From Pleodorina starrii (taxonomy: Eukaryota; Chlorophyta; Chlorophyceae; Chlamydomonadales; Volvocaceae), in NCBI GenBank assembly GCA_030267565.1, contig BRXU01000001.1, forward strand, positions 2,418,001 through 2,482,000: a DNA stretch of 64,000 nucleotides, read 5' to 3'. Under the pieces are notes generated by a model that did not search any database, was not told where the DNA came from, and was given only the letters and a program-made list of their open reading frames with translations. The translations under genes were made by a program, and so were the position numbers. Position 1 is the first letter of the stretch; each line of letters starts with the position of its first letter. Shown piece by piece: positions 1 to 12,800 of this stretch.

Positions 1-1124
1 CCTGTACGGTACCGTTGGGGCGTCTGCTGCGAGGGGCTCTTCCAGTTGGAGCCCTTGAAGTGAATTACGGTACCGTCAGCAGGTCTGTTGGTGCGCCTGT
101 ATCGCTGTGTGTGGGTGGCCGGGGCCTGGCGCCCATGGGGGAGCCTCATGGCTGATTCCCCCGTGGTCGCGCATTACTGTGCTATTCCCCCGGGATGCCT
201 TGTCTCCATGCCTCGCACTACCGTATGTTGCCTCGTTGCGCTTTCCTTTGCGAAGGTAGTTTACGCTGTGCAGCACGGCATGATGGCCCGCGCGCTGGCT
301 CGACCCTTTATAACATTACGAGGGTCTCGAGGACTGGAGCCCACGAAAAAAACAACGGCTGGTCTTCTTCCGGCGTGAGGGTGTGGCGAGGGCGATGTGC
401 GTGTGTGTGTGCTTTTGATAAAGTCTGCAAACCTCTGCAACAAAGTCACTGGAAGATGAGGAAAGCCTCTTTGATGCGCCGTTTGCCGCCACGGGGCGGT
501 GACCCTCTGCCTACCGCGGCGGGGCGTTCGCTGCGGGGCCTGGTTGGCGGGGTGGAGCTGGCAGTGAATGGGGGCGGGGGGTGGGGTGGGGTGGTGGCGA
601 GGCCGCCGCCGCTGCCGTCACCGCCGTCCACCGCCGGCATCGGCCTTCGTCAGAATGGCTGCCTTGATCCAATCGGAATTGACACAGCTGACGGGAATTA
701 AAGGTCCTCTCGTGGCGCTTGTCGCGGTTTTGTGGTTACAGTACCGCTGGGCTTTTTACAGAGCTCAAATTAATTGCCGGTCACTTAATTGCCGGTCAAC
801 CCTCAGCCAAACAATTGAGCAGAGCGCTGTGCCGCTTTGTGCAAAAATTTGAGCCTTGATTCAGCAGCGTTGGACAGGACTGCATGAGACGTGTCACGCA
901 AAGAGTTTTGCATGTATGAGTCAAGGAGAGGAGATCTCCCGATTGCGTCAGATAACGGCACGGGACGACACACCAGATGCGCCACGAAAATGCCAGAGGT
1001 GAAGGCAAGACCATTCCCTGCCTGGTATTTTTTAGTTATGCAATGTCATAAAGTATTGACAGTGCTGGCAGGCAGCAAACATACGTACCGCTTTATTTGC
1101 CCCTGGCGGGCTTCCTCAACAGCC
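1..1124. other. Non-coding region upstream of the first hydrolase gene
   Basis: No protein family is recognisable here on either strand. The stretch holds two copies of the short palindromic motif TACGGTACCGT near its left edge (positions 5-15 and 66-75) and a small direct repeat of TTAATTGCCGGTCA at about 769-799. It probably contains the promoter and 5' UTR of the gene starting at 1125. An in-frame open stretch extends upstream of that ATG to about 891, so the true start could be earlier. Confidence 0.5.
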
Positions 1125-4100
1125 ATGGCAGTCGCTCTGTGGCGTCGGAAGCGCCAAGACGTGCAGCGGTCCGCTAAAGTGCCTTATGCTAATGGTCTGC
1201 CAAGCTATTACAAGCTGAGTCTAACGGCGCGGATTATCCGCGTCTGCGCGGCGGCCACAGCGTCTACAAGCGCGGTCGTCCTAGTTTGTTCCATGCTCTC
1301 GCCGGCCCTGATGTTTGTTCCTTGGGCATATACGATATCGGAGCTGGTGTTCGCGGCGATCTCCTGGCAGAGATGGCGCCGGTTTAGCTGTATGAAGCAT
1401 GACGCGGAACGCGACTCGCAACGCGCCTCAGCCAGCGTGGCGGCAGCTGCGGCGAGATTTGACGCTGTTGCCACTGCGCTGGCACGTGGTGGCCCTGCCG
1501 AGGTGGAAGCTTTCCTCAGCCTCTGGTTTCACGACCGACCTGTTGACGACATCGGGCGCGGCAACCTGAAGGAGCTGCTGGCATACGCCTTTTTCTACGC
1601 CGAAAGCAGGTCAGGCACTACAACATTTGTCAGATTTATTTGTGCGCCTGTCCCTGAAGCGCTTTTTCTTGGAGACCGGAAGACAGGCGGGAGCGAAAGC
1701 CAGCGAGCTAACAGCGCTATAGATGTCGCTCTTTGATGTTGCCACACCGCTGAATAAATTATATAATTCGTTGTAGACGCGGCTGCGGGCTATGGCTGAA
1801 CCCAACACGGACCGTCTTACCGCCTGCCCGCATCGCCCGCAGCGCAGCTTCCCTCGGTGATGCATAAATGCTTTCCTGTCAGATACTTCTATTCACACCA
1901 TTCTCACAAATTATTTCCTCCTACGCGCCTTGCTTGTCTCACTGTAGCGCGGCTGTTGCCGCCCAAGGCCATGGAGCGGTTCTCGAGTCCATGGTCGACC
2001 GCCTAGAGCTGCTGCTGCACCATCCCGGAGCCGCGCCACCGCCGGCGCCGGACTGTTCCAGCGCAGCTTCTCTCGGCCCTTCTCCCCGCGGCGCCGCCGA
2101 CCCTTCTCCCGACCTACCAGGCCCTCAGCCCCAGTCGCCACAGCAGCCTGAGCCATCCGCTCTGTTCTCGCATTCCTCCCGTTTTGAGGAACTGATCTCG
2201 CCGGCGACTGCATCTTCCTCCGGACCAGCGTCCTCGGCGTCGCCGCCTCGCCGCGTGCTGCCGCTGGGCACCACCCCCGGCCTGCGCTTCATGGCCCACA
2301 TGACGGAACCGCTGCCGCACTTTTACCGACCCTGGGTCTTTTACGCGGCCATGGAGGCCATGGCCTGGATTAACCACTGCATGCTGATGGGGGCGGGCTT
2401 CCAGCGGATGACGTGGCAGCATCCGCCGCCGCCGCCACGGCAGCGGCGGCAGCAGTCGCAGGCGGCGGCCGTGGCGCCTGGCGGCGACGGCGAGGCGGAG
2501 GAGGACGCGGAGGACGGTCACCCAGATGACCACTATTACTACGTGGCCAACATGCCGGCCGCAGCGACCGGCGGCGGCGGCGACGGCGGCTCCGCCGCGG
2601 TGCCGATTGTGTTTCTGCACGGCGTGGGCATGGGGCTGATGCCGTACCTGCGGCTTCTGGTGGCGCTGGCGGCGACGGGTATGTACGGCAGTCGAGGACC
2701 GGCGGTTGGAATGATTGGCCGGAGGGCCTTTTCGTGGGGACGCTGCGCGCGTCGCGTCCGTCGCCTGTGGCCTACGCTTGCAGATGATTTTGTTATAGAT
2801 CAGAGGGGGATGTACGGCACGGAAAAGGCCCGTCAAAGTCCCTTCCATTCAGTTTCAGTTCGTTTACGCATCTTCACTATTTGGGTCGTTCTCTTGTGTT
2901 GGCGCCAGTAGAACTGATGCAACCGCCGTTTTGGCGACGACCGCGTCGCTTGTACGGCGTGTACGGCCACCTTGCAGGCGCCCCCGTGATCGCCTTCGAG
3001 CTGAAGCACATCTCCCAACGCTGGACGAGCGGCCAGCCCCCCAGCATGCAGCGGCTCGCCGGCGACGTGGTTTCGGCGCTGCGGCGGCACGGATACAGCC
3101 AGGCAGCCGTGCTGGCGCATTCGTTTGGTACGGCAGTGGCGTCGGTGCTCCTGCAGGCCCATCCCGGCGTCGTACGGCACGTGACGATGCTGGATCCGAT
3201 CTGCTTTCAAATGTACGCTCCGAGGTTGCTCCGCAACTTCATCTACCGCCGCCTGGGAGCGACCTGCGCCGCCGCCGCCGCGGCAGCGGCAGCGACGGCG
3301 GCGGCCGCCGCGGCAGCCGCTGCCTCCGGCCCGGCGAAGGCGATAGTGACGGCATCGGCGGCCGCGGCAGCGCTGGAATCGGCGGCGGCGCTGTCCGAGC
3401 TTGCGGCCGCGGATGCGGCGGCGCCGCCGGCGCCGACCGGCGCCGTAGCCAGTCCCGGCAGCGGCGGTGGGCTGTTTGGTGCTGTGAGCTGGCTGGTGCG
3501 GGCCGGCGCGGGTCTGGTTCTGGACCTCTTGATGTTGGGTCCAGCTCGGGAGCTTCACTGCACTTCGCTGCTGTGCCGGCGGGTGGTTTGGAGCGAGATC
3601 AACCTGTGGGAGCACCTGGTTCCGGAGCACTGTACGGTGGTGCTGTCGGGTGAGCCGCGTGATTTTGCATGCCAGCATGCGTGAAAAAAAAACGAGCATT
3701 CGGCCGCCTTTGCGTTGGCCTCAATGAAGAGTGTCGTCTGAAACAGCAGACCCACGGTCTCACGTCAAATGGGTTGATCCAAAAAATGCACATTGCACGG
3801 GGGTCTTGATAGTTTTACATGGCAGGCACGCCCACTGGCACGCCTAGCGCGTTAATCTCTGTCCGGCCTAGCGAGACGCTCCGCTGCCGACCCACCGACC
3901 CGCAGGCCGCGACGACCTCATGTGCGCACGCTCCCTGGAGCGCTGGCTCCGAGACCACACCCCCGCCAACGTTGTCGTGCACTCGGAGCTGCACCACGCC
4001 CAGATTTGCGTGGCCTGGACGCGCCAGGATCAGGTGCTTGACCACATGCTGCGAACCGTGTACGGCAGCAACAACGGCGGCGCCGAGCCCGCCGCCGCCG

Positions 4101-4678
4101 CCGCAAGCATTGCCGTTCCTCCCGTCGCGGCGGAGGCAGGGGACGACCCCGACGCCGCTGACACGCTGTACGACAAGGTGGTGGTCTCCCACGGCAACAA
4201 TCACCGGTGCGGACGGTCGAGCGCGGGCGGGTTCCGCGTCGAGCCGCTGGGCGAGTGGCTCGGCACCGACCCGCGGGTCAGTGTGGAGGAGCAGCAGGCC
4301 TCCCTGGAGGCAGTCGCCGACGACCAAGGCGGCGCGGACGCGGACAGCGACTGTGACCTGTTTGGTCTGGGTCGGACCTGCCGCGGCGGCGGCGGTGGCG
4401 GCGGCCGCCGGCGATGCATATCCCTGGACAGCCCACGGGAGGTTTGGGATGGCGCTGGAGGGTCGTGGCGGCAGCGGCTTGGCAGCGGTGCCGTCGGCTG
4501 TGGCGGTGCCAGCACGCGGCGCCTGTCTCCGTGGGAAAGCGGCGAGGCTGAGGACGCGCCGGAGGCGGCGGCGGCGGCAGAGCCGTCGACCGTGCGGCGC
4601 CTGATGGTTGTACGGCACGACAGCGCGGGGTCGTACATGCGGCTGCCTTCGGGTGGGGCGCTGGCGGTCGATGACTGA
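1125..4678 (+). CDS. Membrane-anchored alpha/beta-hydrolase-fold protein
   Basis: Model: exons 1125-1609, 1948-2678, 2978-3649, 3906-4678; all junctions are GT-AG with matching phases, giving 886 aa. Residues about 34-80 form one or two hydrophobic segments after an Arg/Lys-rich start, suggesting a membrane anchor. The fold is read from an HGVG oxyanion region at the end of exon 2, a nucleophile elbow AHSFG (Ser about 454; the usual first Gly is Ala), the motif LSGRDD across the exon 3/4 junction (acid near 632), and HSELHHAQ (catalytic His 659 or 660). Ala/Gly-rich insertions lie in exon 2 and in exon 3 (about 3266-3470), and a 220-residue low-complexity tail follows the His. The layout resembles fungal and algal membrane hydrolases of unknown substrate. 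Esterase or lipase activity is inference. The start codon is uncertain; the ATG at 1125 was chosen because the conserved N-terminal region follows it. Confidence 0.75.
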
Positions 4679-6773
4679 GGCGGCGGTGGTGACTGAGCGA
4701 CGACGGCGGGGAAGGGCAATCGCCTTGCATTCCGCTTCCCGCTTCCCGACATTGGACGTTCTACTGGTGACAACGTATCGGCCTGCCCGGACTAGTGTTT
4801 CGTTTCTACGGGCGGATGCATATCTAGAATGTATCGGCTTCGGGCTTTGCGCTGCCGCCAGAAGTGGTACAGCGTGGTACGGCAACATGGTTACGGTCAT
4901 GTCGATTGACACAGCTAAGTGACTGCAGTTGAGTTTGTCACTGTTTCGTCGCGTATCACGTTGATGGGCCTAGCCTTGATACCGTATGCAGCCTGAGCGC
5001 GACAGAGGAGCTAAGGTTGCTCGTGTAATTATGTTTGCGCGTCCTGAACGCGTGTTCCCTACAGGTTCGACTTTGGTTCGCAGTATTCTACCCGCATCTG
5101 CCTGACGACATTGTTGCTTTGCGGGCCGGTGTTGGTTTCATTTCGAGCCCTGTAGGGGTGTCTGTGGTGTCCTGCATTGCCTGTGAGGCACACGGTTGCA
5201 GATGGCTGTATGTACCCGTGCCTCTTCCGTTTCCGTTTGGTTCTTTTGCTTCTTCGTATCTTCGATTTTTTAGTTATATTGGTTGCAATAGAACTAATAG
5301 TTGGCTTCGACATGGGCCCGGTTCGCCAGCTTACTTCCCCTCTCTCTTTCTCTCTGACACCGCTAGTCTGGGGCGGCTCATGCTTGGCTCCTCGAGGGCG
5401 CCAGGGCGCGCGCGAGCGTGTGTGTGTTGGCGGGAGGGGGGTGCGTTTGAACGATGGGATGGTTTGGGGTGTTGCTAAACTTAGGGTCCGGGAAGCCACG
5501 TGCGGTGTGACGCGGGAAGCGGGGGATGGAGTTTGGGGAATGTCAACGTCGACGCCTCTTCAGTGCATTGGGAGCAGTCCAACCTTCCACGAGAGGATCG
5601 GCTCTGGAATTGTGGGCTGGGCTGGGCTGGCAGCGGCTCCGGACAGTGTGTGTGTCGGAAGAAACCCTATAAGCCATATCAAAATAATGTTATCGAGCCG
5701 AGTGCACGTCGGTCGAAGCTTTTGGAGCGAGATGAGCGGACTGTCGAACGGTGTCCTCGAGTGGAGGGGCGGTGTCCTTTGGTCACCGGCGGACCGGGGG
5801 TTGTGAGGAGCGCGTGTGCAAGAGAGCGGACACGTTCGGGGCCACGCACGTTACCCCAAAATTTGTGGCCCCGAAATATGTGGTGGGAGGGTGTCAGGAG
5901 GGTATGCATTTATGAAGAGAGGGTGCGCGGTTTTCTGCCGTCGCGATGGAGTCCCGCGTGGGGCAGCTGAGTGGTCTGAGAGGAGGGGGACGCTTTGAGA
6001 CGTTGCGGTGCCGAGAACCGTGCTGTCTGGTGCTGTACCTAGAATGACTATAAGTCTTGCGGCGGTGGGTTGTTAAACCCGCGCGCTGCGATTGTTGTAC
6101 ACTGTAGTACGGTATGTTTGAGGGAGAGAGACGTGTGCTGCAGCAAGCGCTCGCACGCGTGGTTTTGTGTTTGTACCAGCACAATAAGAAGGAAAGGATA
6201 CGGTATGGCAGCGGCCGCCTGGTCGGTGCGTGGGCGGGGAGACGGTGCCGGCCGTTGTCCTGGGGGGAGTGCAGCAGCTGCCGATGCAGTGTGTGCTGAG
6301 TTGCCGACGTGACGCGGACATGGTGCGACTACGAGGTCTCATCTGGTGGCGATCGTGGCCTTCGGGATAAGGGCCTTGACAAACCAGGCTGTGGGCAACT
6401 GGGTATCCGCTGGCTTGGTGTCAAAACATCGTCTGGGGATGACAGTTGACGCGAGTTAGGAAGTGTTCGCTGTCCCAGTGGACTCCAGAATGGTTTCTGG
6501 CGAGTTGAAGCAAGGCTGTGCGGAACACGCTCTTAAGCTTGATTAGGCAAACGGGGCGTCATGGATTCATGTAACTCAGTCCATAAGCTCTGGTATTCAA
6601 ACGGGGAGTCAGAAAGGACATAGCGTTTGGGCTACACCGGGTCTGGAGCTCAGCCAAAACCCCCGCCCTGCCCCTCATCAACCCTGTCTTGCAGTCAAAA
6701 TTCAGCCGTTGCGTGAAGGCGTTTGCGACCAAAATCAGCGTGATGGCGCATCGACATCAGCAGTGTGTCAGAG
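4679..6773. other. Intergenic region and 5' flank of the methionine-salvage gene
   Basis: About 2.1 kb without a recognisable gene. The left part should be the 3' UTR of the hydrolase gene; a TGTAA element, the volvocine polyadenylation signal, lies at 5024-5028. The right part should be the promoter and 5' UTR of the isomerase-kinase gene. Open frames here are GT-rich and have no conserved motif. Confidence 0.5.
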
Positions 6774-6880
6774 GTAAGTTGCAATGTCCGCGACGGTCGT
6801 CCCGAAACCAAACTTGAACGTACGGTAATACGGTGGAGCCACCACTAAACAAAACCAGCACAGTTTCTCTGTACTTTCAG
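6774..6880 (+). other. Probable 5' UTR intron of the isomerase-kinase gene
   Basis: A strong donor (GAG before GTAAGT at 6774) and a pyrimidine-rich acceptor ending TTTCAG at 6880 bracket 107 bp. This lies 14 bp before the favoured ATG at 6895, whose context is CAAAATGGC. This is inferred from splice signals only. Confidence 0.55.
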
Positions 6881-6894
6881 GTTTGATTGTCAAA

Positions 6895-9800
6895 ATGGCG
6901 CCCGTGGAAGCAGTGTCAGCGCTCCAAGCGATAAAGTACACGCGGGGAAGTTTGCAGCTGCTCGATCAGCGGCTGCTGCCTTTCGAAACGGTGTACCTGG
7001 ACGTTCCAGATGTGAAAGCAGCATGGACACAAATTCGCGATATGGTCGTGCGTGGAGCGCCGGCAATTGGCTGCACCGGCGCACTCGCGATGGCGGTGGA
7101 GCTGCACGCTCACAAAGGCGCTGGCACCGCGTTCGGCTCTGTCGACGAGGCAGTTCAATTTATTAACTCTACCTTGGATTACCTTGTCACCAGGTGCGTG
7201 ACCCATTTCAGCGAGTCGGCCTTGCCTTTGCATGCTCGTCAACGTTGAAATTGGACAGCGTTTATCACTCAAATGCAACCCAAAATTTGACGACGGTTCC
7301 AGTCTTCGGTGGTACTTTTTGGGCAGCGTGCGCGGGGGTCTCTGGACTCCTGGCCCGCTGGCCTGTCGTAGCGCTCACGCCGCCTCTCGACCCTTGCCAA
7401 ACTACGCCCTACTCAACGGGCCGTTCGGGGGAGGGCACCTCAGCATCTCGCGGGCACTACGATCCGTGCACACGGATCATGCAAGCGGGTGATGGGGTTG
7501 CTTTCGACCGTCACTTGCTCCGGAGCTGTCGTACACCCCAGCCCTCCGCAATTTGAATTCCCGGTCCCTGCGCTTCCCCCCCCCCCGTGCGCCTTCCACT
7601 GTATCGCCCTCCCCCACACCGCTCCCGCTTCCGCCTCCTCCAGCCGTCCCACCGCCGTGAACCTGGCGGATGCCGCCAACAAGCTGAAGGCAGCTGCTGC
7701 CCAGGCGGCCGCTGCGGAGGGCGCCACCGCCACCTCCGTGTGCGGCTCCGTCATCGAGGCGGCGGAGGCCTTCCTGGCGGAGGATATTGCCGCCAACAAG
7801 GTACGGCACCGCACGGCATCGTACGGCACCGTACTGGGGTGCGACGGACGTGTGGGTGTGTTGCAGGGGAGGGGAGGGCGTACTGGGGCGTGTGTGGCCC
7901 CCATCCCTACCCGCACCTCCACCCCAACTTACACCCGCACCAACGCCCACACGACCACCCGCACCACCTCAACCCCCATACCCACCCGCCTACGTCCCTT
8001 CGCTGCGGTGAGGGTTCATTACCACCCCCACCCCCTCCCACACCCGCTTCCCCTCCCCCCAGGCTATGGGCGCCACGGGCGCCGCTGCGCTGCTCTCCGC
8101 CGCCAAGGCTCGCGGTCGCGGCGTGGGCGGCAAGCTGCGTGTGCTGACGCACTGCAACACGGGCAGCCTGGCCACTGCGGGGTACGGCACCGCGCTGGGT
8201 GTCATCCGGGCGCTGCACGAGCAGGGCGCGCTGGAGCACGCCTTTTGCACGGAGACACGGCCGTACAACCAAGGTGGGGTGGCTGGTCGGGCGGACGTCG
8301 CCCCATTTTCGCCTGCCAGCCTGTCAGCTTGCCAGTCCAGACTGCCCCACCTCATCCCTCCCTCCCTCCCTCCCCCCTTCCTCCCTCCCTGACTCCCTCC
8401 CTGACTCCCTCCCGGCGGTCGCCTCCGTCCCACCGCTGGGGTATCGTTGTTATCACCTCCCGGGCCCGCTCCCACCTCCCCACCTCCCTCCCTCCTTCGC
8501 CCTTTCAGGCGCCCGCCTGACCGCCTTTGAGCTGGCACACGACCGGCTGCCCGCCACCCTCATCTGCGACTCGGCCGCTGCGGCGCTGATGGCCTCGGGC
8601 CAGGTGGATGCGGTGGTGGTTGGGGCGGACCGGTGAGAGGGAGGGGGGATGCGGGAGGGGGGAAGGGAGCTGGGCAGAGGGGCGGGCGGAAAGGAAGGCC
8701 GGGAAGGGGGGGAAAGGAGGGAGGAGGAGCGGTATGGGCGCGCGCAGGAGAGGGGGTTGGGGGTAGGGGCACTGGGGGAAGGGCGGAGTGGGGCGCGCGG
8801 AAGGGGAAGCGGGACGTGAGGACTTTGTGGTGGTGGTGGTGGTGGTGGTGGTGTGGGGTTGTGTGGGGGGTGGCGAGTGAGCTAATAGCCAGGGAGGACC
8901 ACAACGGGGAGTGGGTCACACGGGAGTCGTCAGGGCGGACCTTGGCGCACTGGAGGGACAGGGCGGGGAGGGACAGGACAGGACAGGGAGGGGTGGGACA
9001 GGAGAGGACAGGGCGCAGCTGTGCACGTGGGGGGGCGGTCGTTGCCTGTCCAGTCCTTTCAACGGTACGTGTGCCGGGCTGGCGGTACAGTACGACATCT
9101 TGATTCGCCGACCCAACCAGACCCCACCACACCCCATCCCGCCCCCAACTCTCCATCTCACTCCCCATACGGGTCAAAACCCAAGACCCAAGACCCCCCT
9201 CCTCGCCCCACGCCTCATGCACTCCCCCTAACCCCTCCCCCCTACGTCGGCCCCACGTCGTGGACAACCCCACGTCGCCTCCGTTCCACCGCTGCGGCGG
9301 CCTTATGATCTTAACTGCCCACACCCGTCGCCCCTCCCTCCCTCCCTCCTACCCTCCCCCGCCCCCTCCCTCTTTCCCTCCCTGCCTCCCTGCCTCCCCA
9401 GCGTGGTTGCCAACGGCGACACGGCCAACAAGATCGGCACCAAGTCGCTCTCCATCTCTGCGGCCCACTTCGACATCCCCTTCTTCATCGCCGCACCGAC
9501 CACCACCCTGGACCCCAACCTGCCCTCGGGGGACCACATCGTCATCGAGCAGCGAACACACGAGGTGGGTGAGGGCGCGTGTGCGTGTGTGTGTGTGTGT
9601 GGTGGGAAGGGCGGGTTTGGGGGGATGTTCGGGGTTTGGGTTTAGGTGGGCAGGCGTGCAGGGGTTTGGTGGTGTAAGGGCTGGCTTTGGGCTTGGGGGA
9701 TTTGGGATTAAGGTGCGTCTTGCCTTGAGTGTTTTTGGCTGGGGGAGGGAGGGAGCGCGTGTGTGTGTGTGCATGTGTGTTTGCTAGATGCGTGTGTTTG

Positions 9801-12800
9801 GGGCCAGGGGGGAGGGAGGGAGGGAGGGGGCGGTGGTGACGCTCAGCAGGTTAAGGAGTGACGCCTTGTTGGAAGCTCGAACCCCAAATGAAACGCTTGT
9901 CAGTACGCGCACGCACCAGGAGACAAACAAACGCAGGTCTACCTTTCCCGTCCCTCACGGCCCCCTCGCGGCCCCTCACGCCGTCTGTTCCGGCGGATCT
10001 CCTCCCTCCGCATCTCAATGCCGCTGCAGGAGGTGACCCACTTCAAGGGCACTCGGGTGGCTGCCCACGGAGTCAATGTGTGGAACCCATCATTCGACGT
10101 GGCGCAATGTGAGAGAGCGGATCGGGAGCGGGAGCGGGATCGAACCGGGGTCGAATCGGGATGGGATTGGGTCATCGGGGTCGAATCGGGATTGGCGCCA
10201 AGAAGGGGTAGGGGATGAAAGGATGAAGCGGAAGGGGGGTGAGGTCGCCCAAGACAAAAAGACACCTGGGAAACACCCAATAACCCCCTCCTGCCTCCCC
10301 TCCCTTCCCCCCCCCTCCACCTCCCCCACACACCCGCATATCTCTCACACACGCACCCCCCCCAGGCGGCCTGATCGAGGGCATCATCACGGAGAGGGGC
10401 ATGATCCCCAAGAAGGAGGGGGTGTTCCTGGTGAGCAGGGGGGGGGCATGTGGATGGGGGCAGCAGGGGGGGGGCGGGGGCCTTGGGTTGGCGGCAGTGG
10501 GGTAACACGGAGGGGCGAGAGCCCTGGGCCAAGCGCAGCCGCGCAGCCGGGGGAAGGGGCCTAAGGAGGGCCGAACCGAAACAGAACCGAGGTGAGGCGG
10601 GGATGAGGCGGAGGAAGGCGGTGGCTGGGAGCGGGGCCGGGCCCAGGGCAGGGCGGCGCGGCGTTCTTGGGGCCACGGCACAGCATCAGGGCACAAGACG
10701 GACGCTCGCTGTCGGGCCCTCCCCTCCCCTTCCCTTCACTACGTCTGCCAACCCGTCAGCTTGCCTCTTTGGACGGCCGTACTCTCCCCCGGCTTCCCTT
10801 CCCTTCCCTTGGAAGTGCTCGCTGCAACCAGTACTAGATCCGCACCACTCCACCCGAATGACACCCGGCCCCCCGCATTCCCCCTCGCCCGCTCCCCCCC
10901 GCAGGTCCGCGACTTTATGACGCAACTGGGCCTGTGGCAGCCGCCCGCGGACGCAGCCGCCGCTGAGGCCACCTCCCCCTCCCCCGCCTCCTCCTCCTCG
11001 GGCGGCTTCCGCGCGCTCGACTGCGAGGCGGTGAAGCACTATGTGGCGGCTCGGCCGGGTCTGCAGCAGCGGGTGGGCCCCGCGGACAGCGTGGAGAGCT
11101 GGAGCGTCAGGGAGGTGGGTGGGTGGGGGTGGGTGGGTGGGGATGAAGTGAGGGTGGCACCGCAGCTGGGTGGTGGGGTGGGTGGTGAGGTGGGTGAGTG
11201 GGTGCTGGTGGGTGGGTGGATGGGGTGTCCACCGCGGCAGCGGCTGCGGGTCGTGTGCCCTGGCGGCGGCCGCGACCGCCGCCGGCACACCGCAGCGCAG
11301 CGCTGCGCGGTGCGGCGCGTGCTTGCCTTTGTGTGCCTTGTTCTGTGCAGCCGTCCCAGGGTGCAGCCACCGCGCAACCACCACCTCCACCACCACCTGC
11401 CGCAGACCGCTAAAGCTGACCGCCAAAGAAGAGAAAAAGATGCTGAAATCCCCCACCCATGTTGGTCAGTTTGTCAGCTTGCCTCTTGTCAGCTTGCCTC
11501 TTAACAGCTTGCCTCTTTCGGAGGCGGACATTGAATATTTGATACCCCAACCCCTAACACCCCCCCCCCAACACCCCCCTCCCCAACTGGGGTGTGTGGG
11601 CGGTTGCAGGTGGGCGACGGCAACATCAACTTTGTGTTTATTGTGGAGGGACCCGCCGGGTCGCTGTGCGTCAAGCAGGCGCTGCCGTACGTGCGCTGCG
11701 TGGGCGAGTCCTGGCCCCTCACCCAGGTGCGGGGGAGGGAGGGAGGGAGGAGGGGCGGGGGGGGGGGGTAGCAGGGGGAGCAGGGGGAGCAGGGGGTGTG
11801 CGGAAAAAGGATACCGCCGCAGCGAAGGGAGCAAGGGACGGAGACGGCGTCAGCGAGGAGCGGACCCTGAACCGGCAGCACAACTCTTGACGGCATACGG
11901 TACTGACCGAAGTGTAAGCCTCCGCCCCCTCCCGACGCCCTCTCCGTCCCTCAACTGCGGTAACCCTGTCTTCATTTCCTCGGCTCCCTCACCTCACCTC
12001 ACCTCACCTCTCCCGATTTCTTCTGCTACTTTTCCGTTGACGGGCTCCGGCCTATACGTGGATACCCCCCCACACACACAACGTCCGCAGCGTTTCGTGT
12101 TGTATAATGGCGCATATCACCCCCTGCTCCCCCCCCCCACACACACACACAACACAACACACGCACACAGGACCGCGTCCGCATCGAGAGCTCTGCGCTG
12201 GTGGAGGAGGCCGCCTGCTGCCCCGACCACGTGCCTGCCGTATACCTGTACGACAAGGACATGGCCATCATTGCCATGCGCTACCTGGCTCCGCCCTTCC
12301 TCATCCTGCGCCGCGGCCTGGTGGCGGGCGCCGTGTACCCCCGTCTGGCGGAGCACCTGGCGGCCTTCCTGGCGGGGACGCTCTTCCACACCTCCCTCAT
12401 AAAGCTGGACTCCACCACCTTCAGGTGGGTTGCAGATGTGTTGTAGATTTCTGGGCGCCAGAGAGGCCACAGAGCAAAGAGAGGCCACAGAGCAAACGCC
12501 AAGGGAGGGAGTTCAGGGGTGTGTGTGCTGTGCGCTGCCACCGCCCTCAGGCAGAAGGTGGCCCAGTACGAGAACAACGAGATGTGCCGACTGACCGAGC
12601 AGGTCATCTTCACGGAGCCCTACACGGCCGCCAAGAACAACAGGTGGGGGCGGCGTGTGTATACGTGTAGTGTGTGTGTATGTGTGTGGTACCCGGGTTC
12701 GGGGGGTGCCCCGGACAGGCAACAGGTGGGGAGCGTAATGAAGAGGGGACCGCAGCCAAGGGACGGAGGCGACGCAGTTGGACCTCCGGGGCCTTGTGTG

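Noticed and set aside
2114..2848. Long Arg-rich minus-strand open frame opposite the first hydrolase
   Set aside because: Antisense shadow of a GC-rich coding exon, without conserved features. The same applies to long frames opposite the cyclase, ankyrin-like and beta-helix exons.
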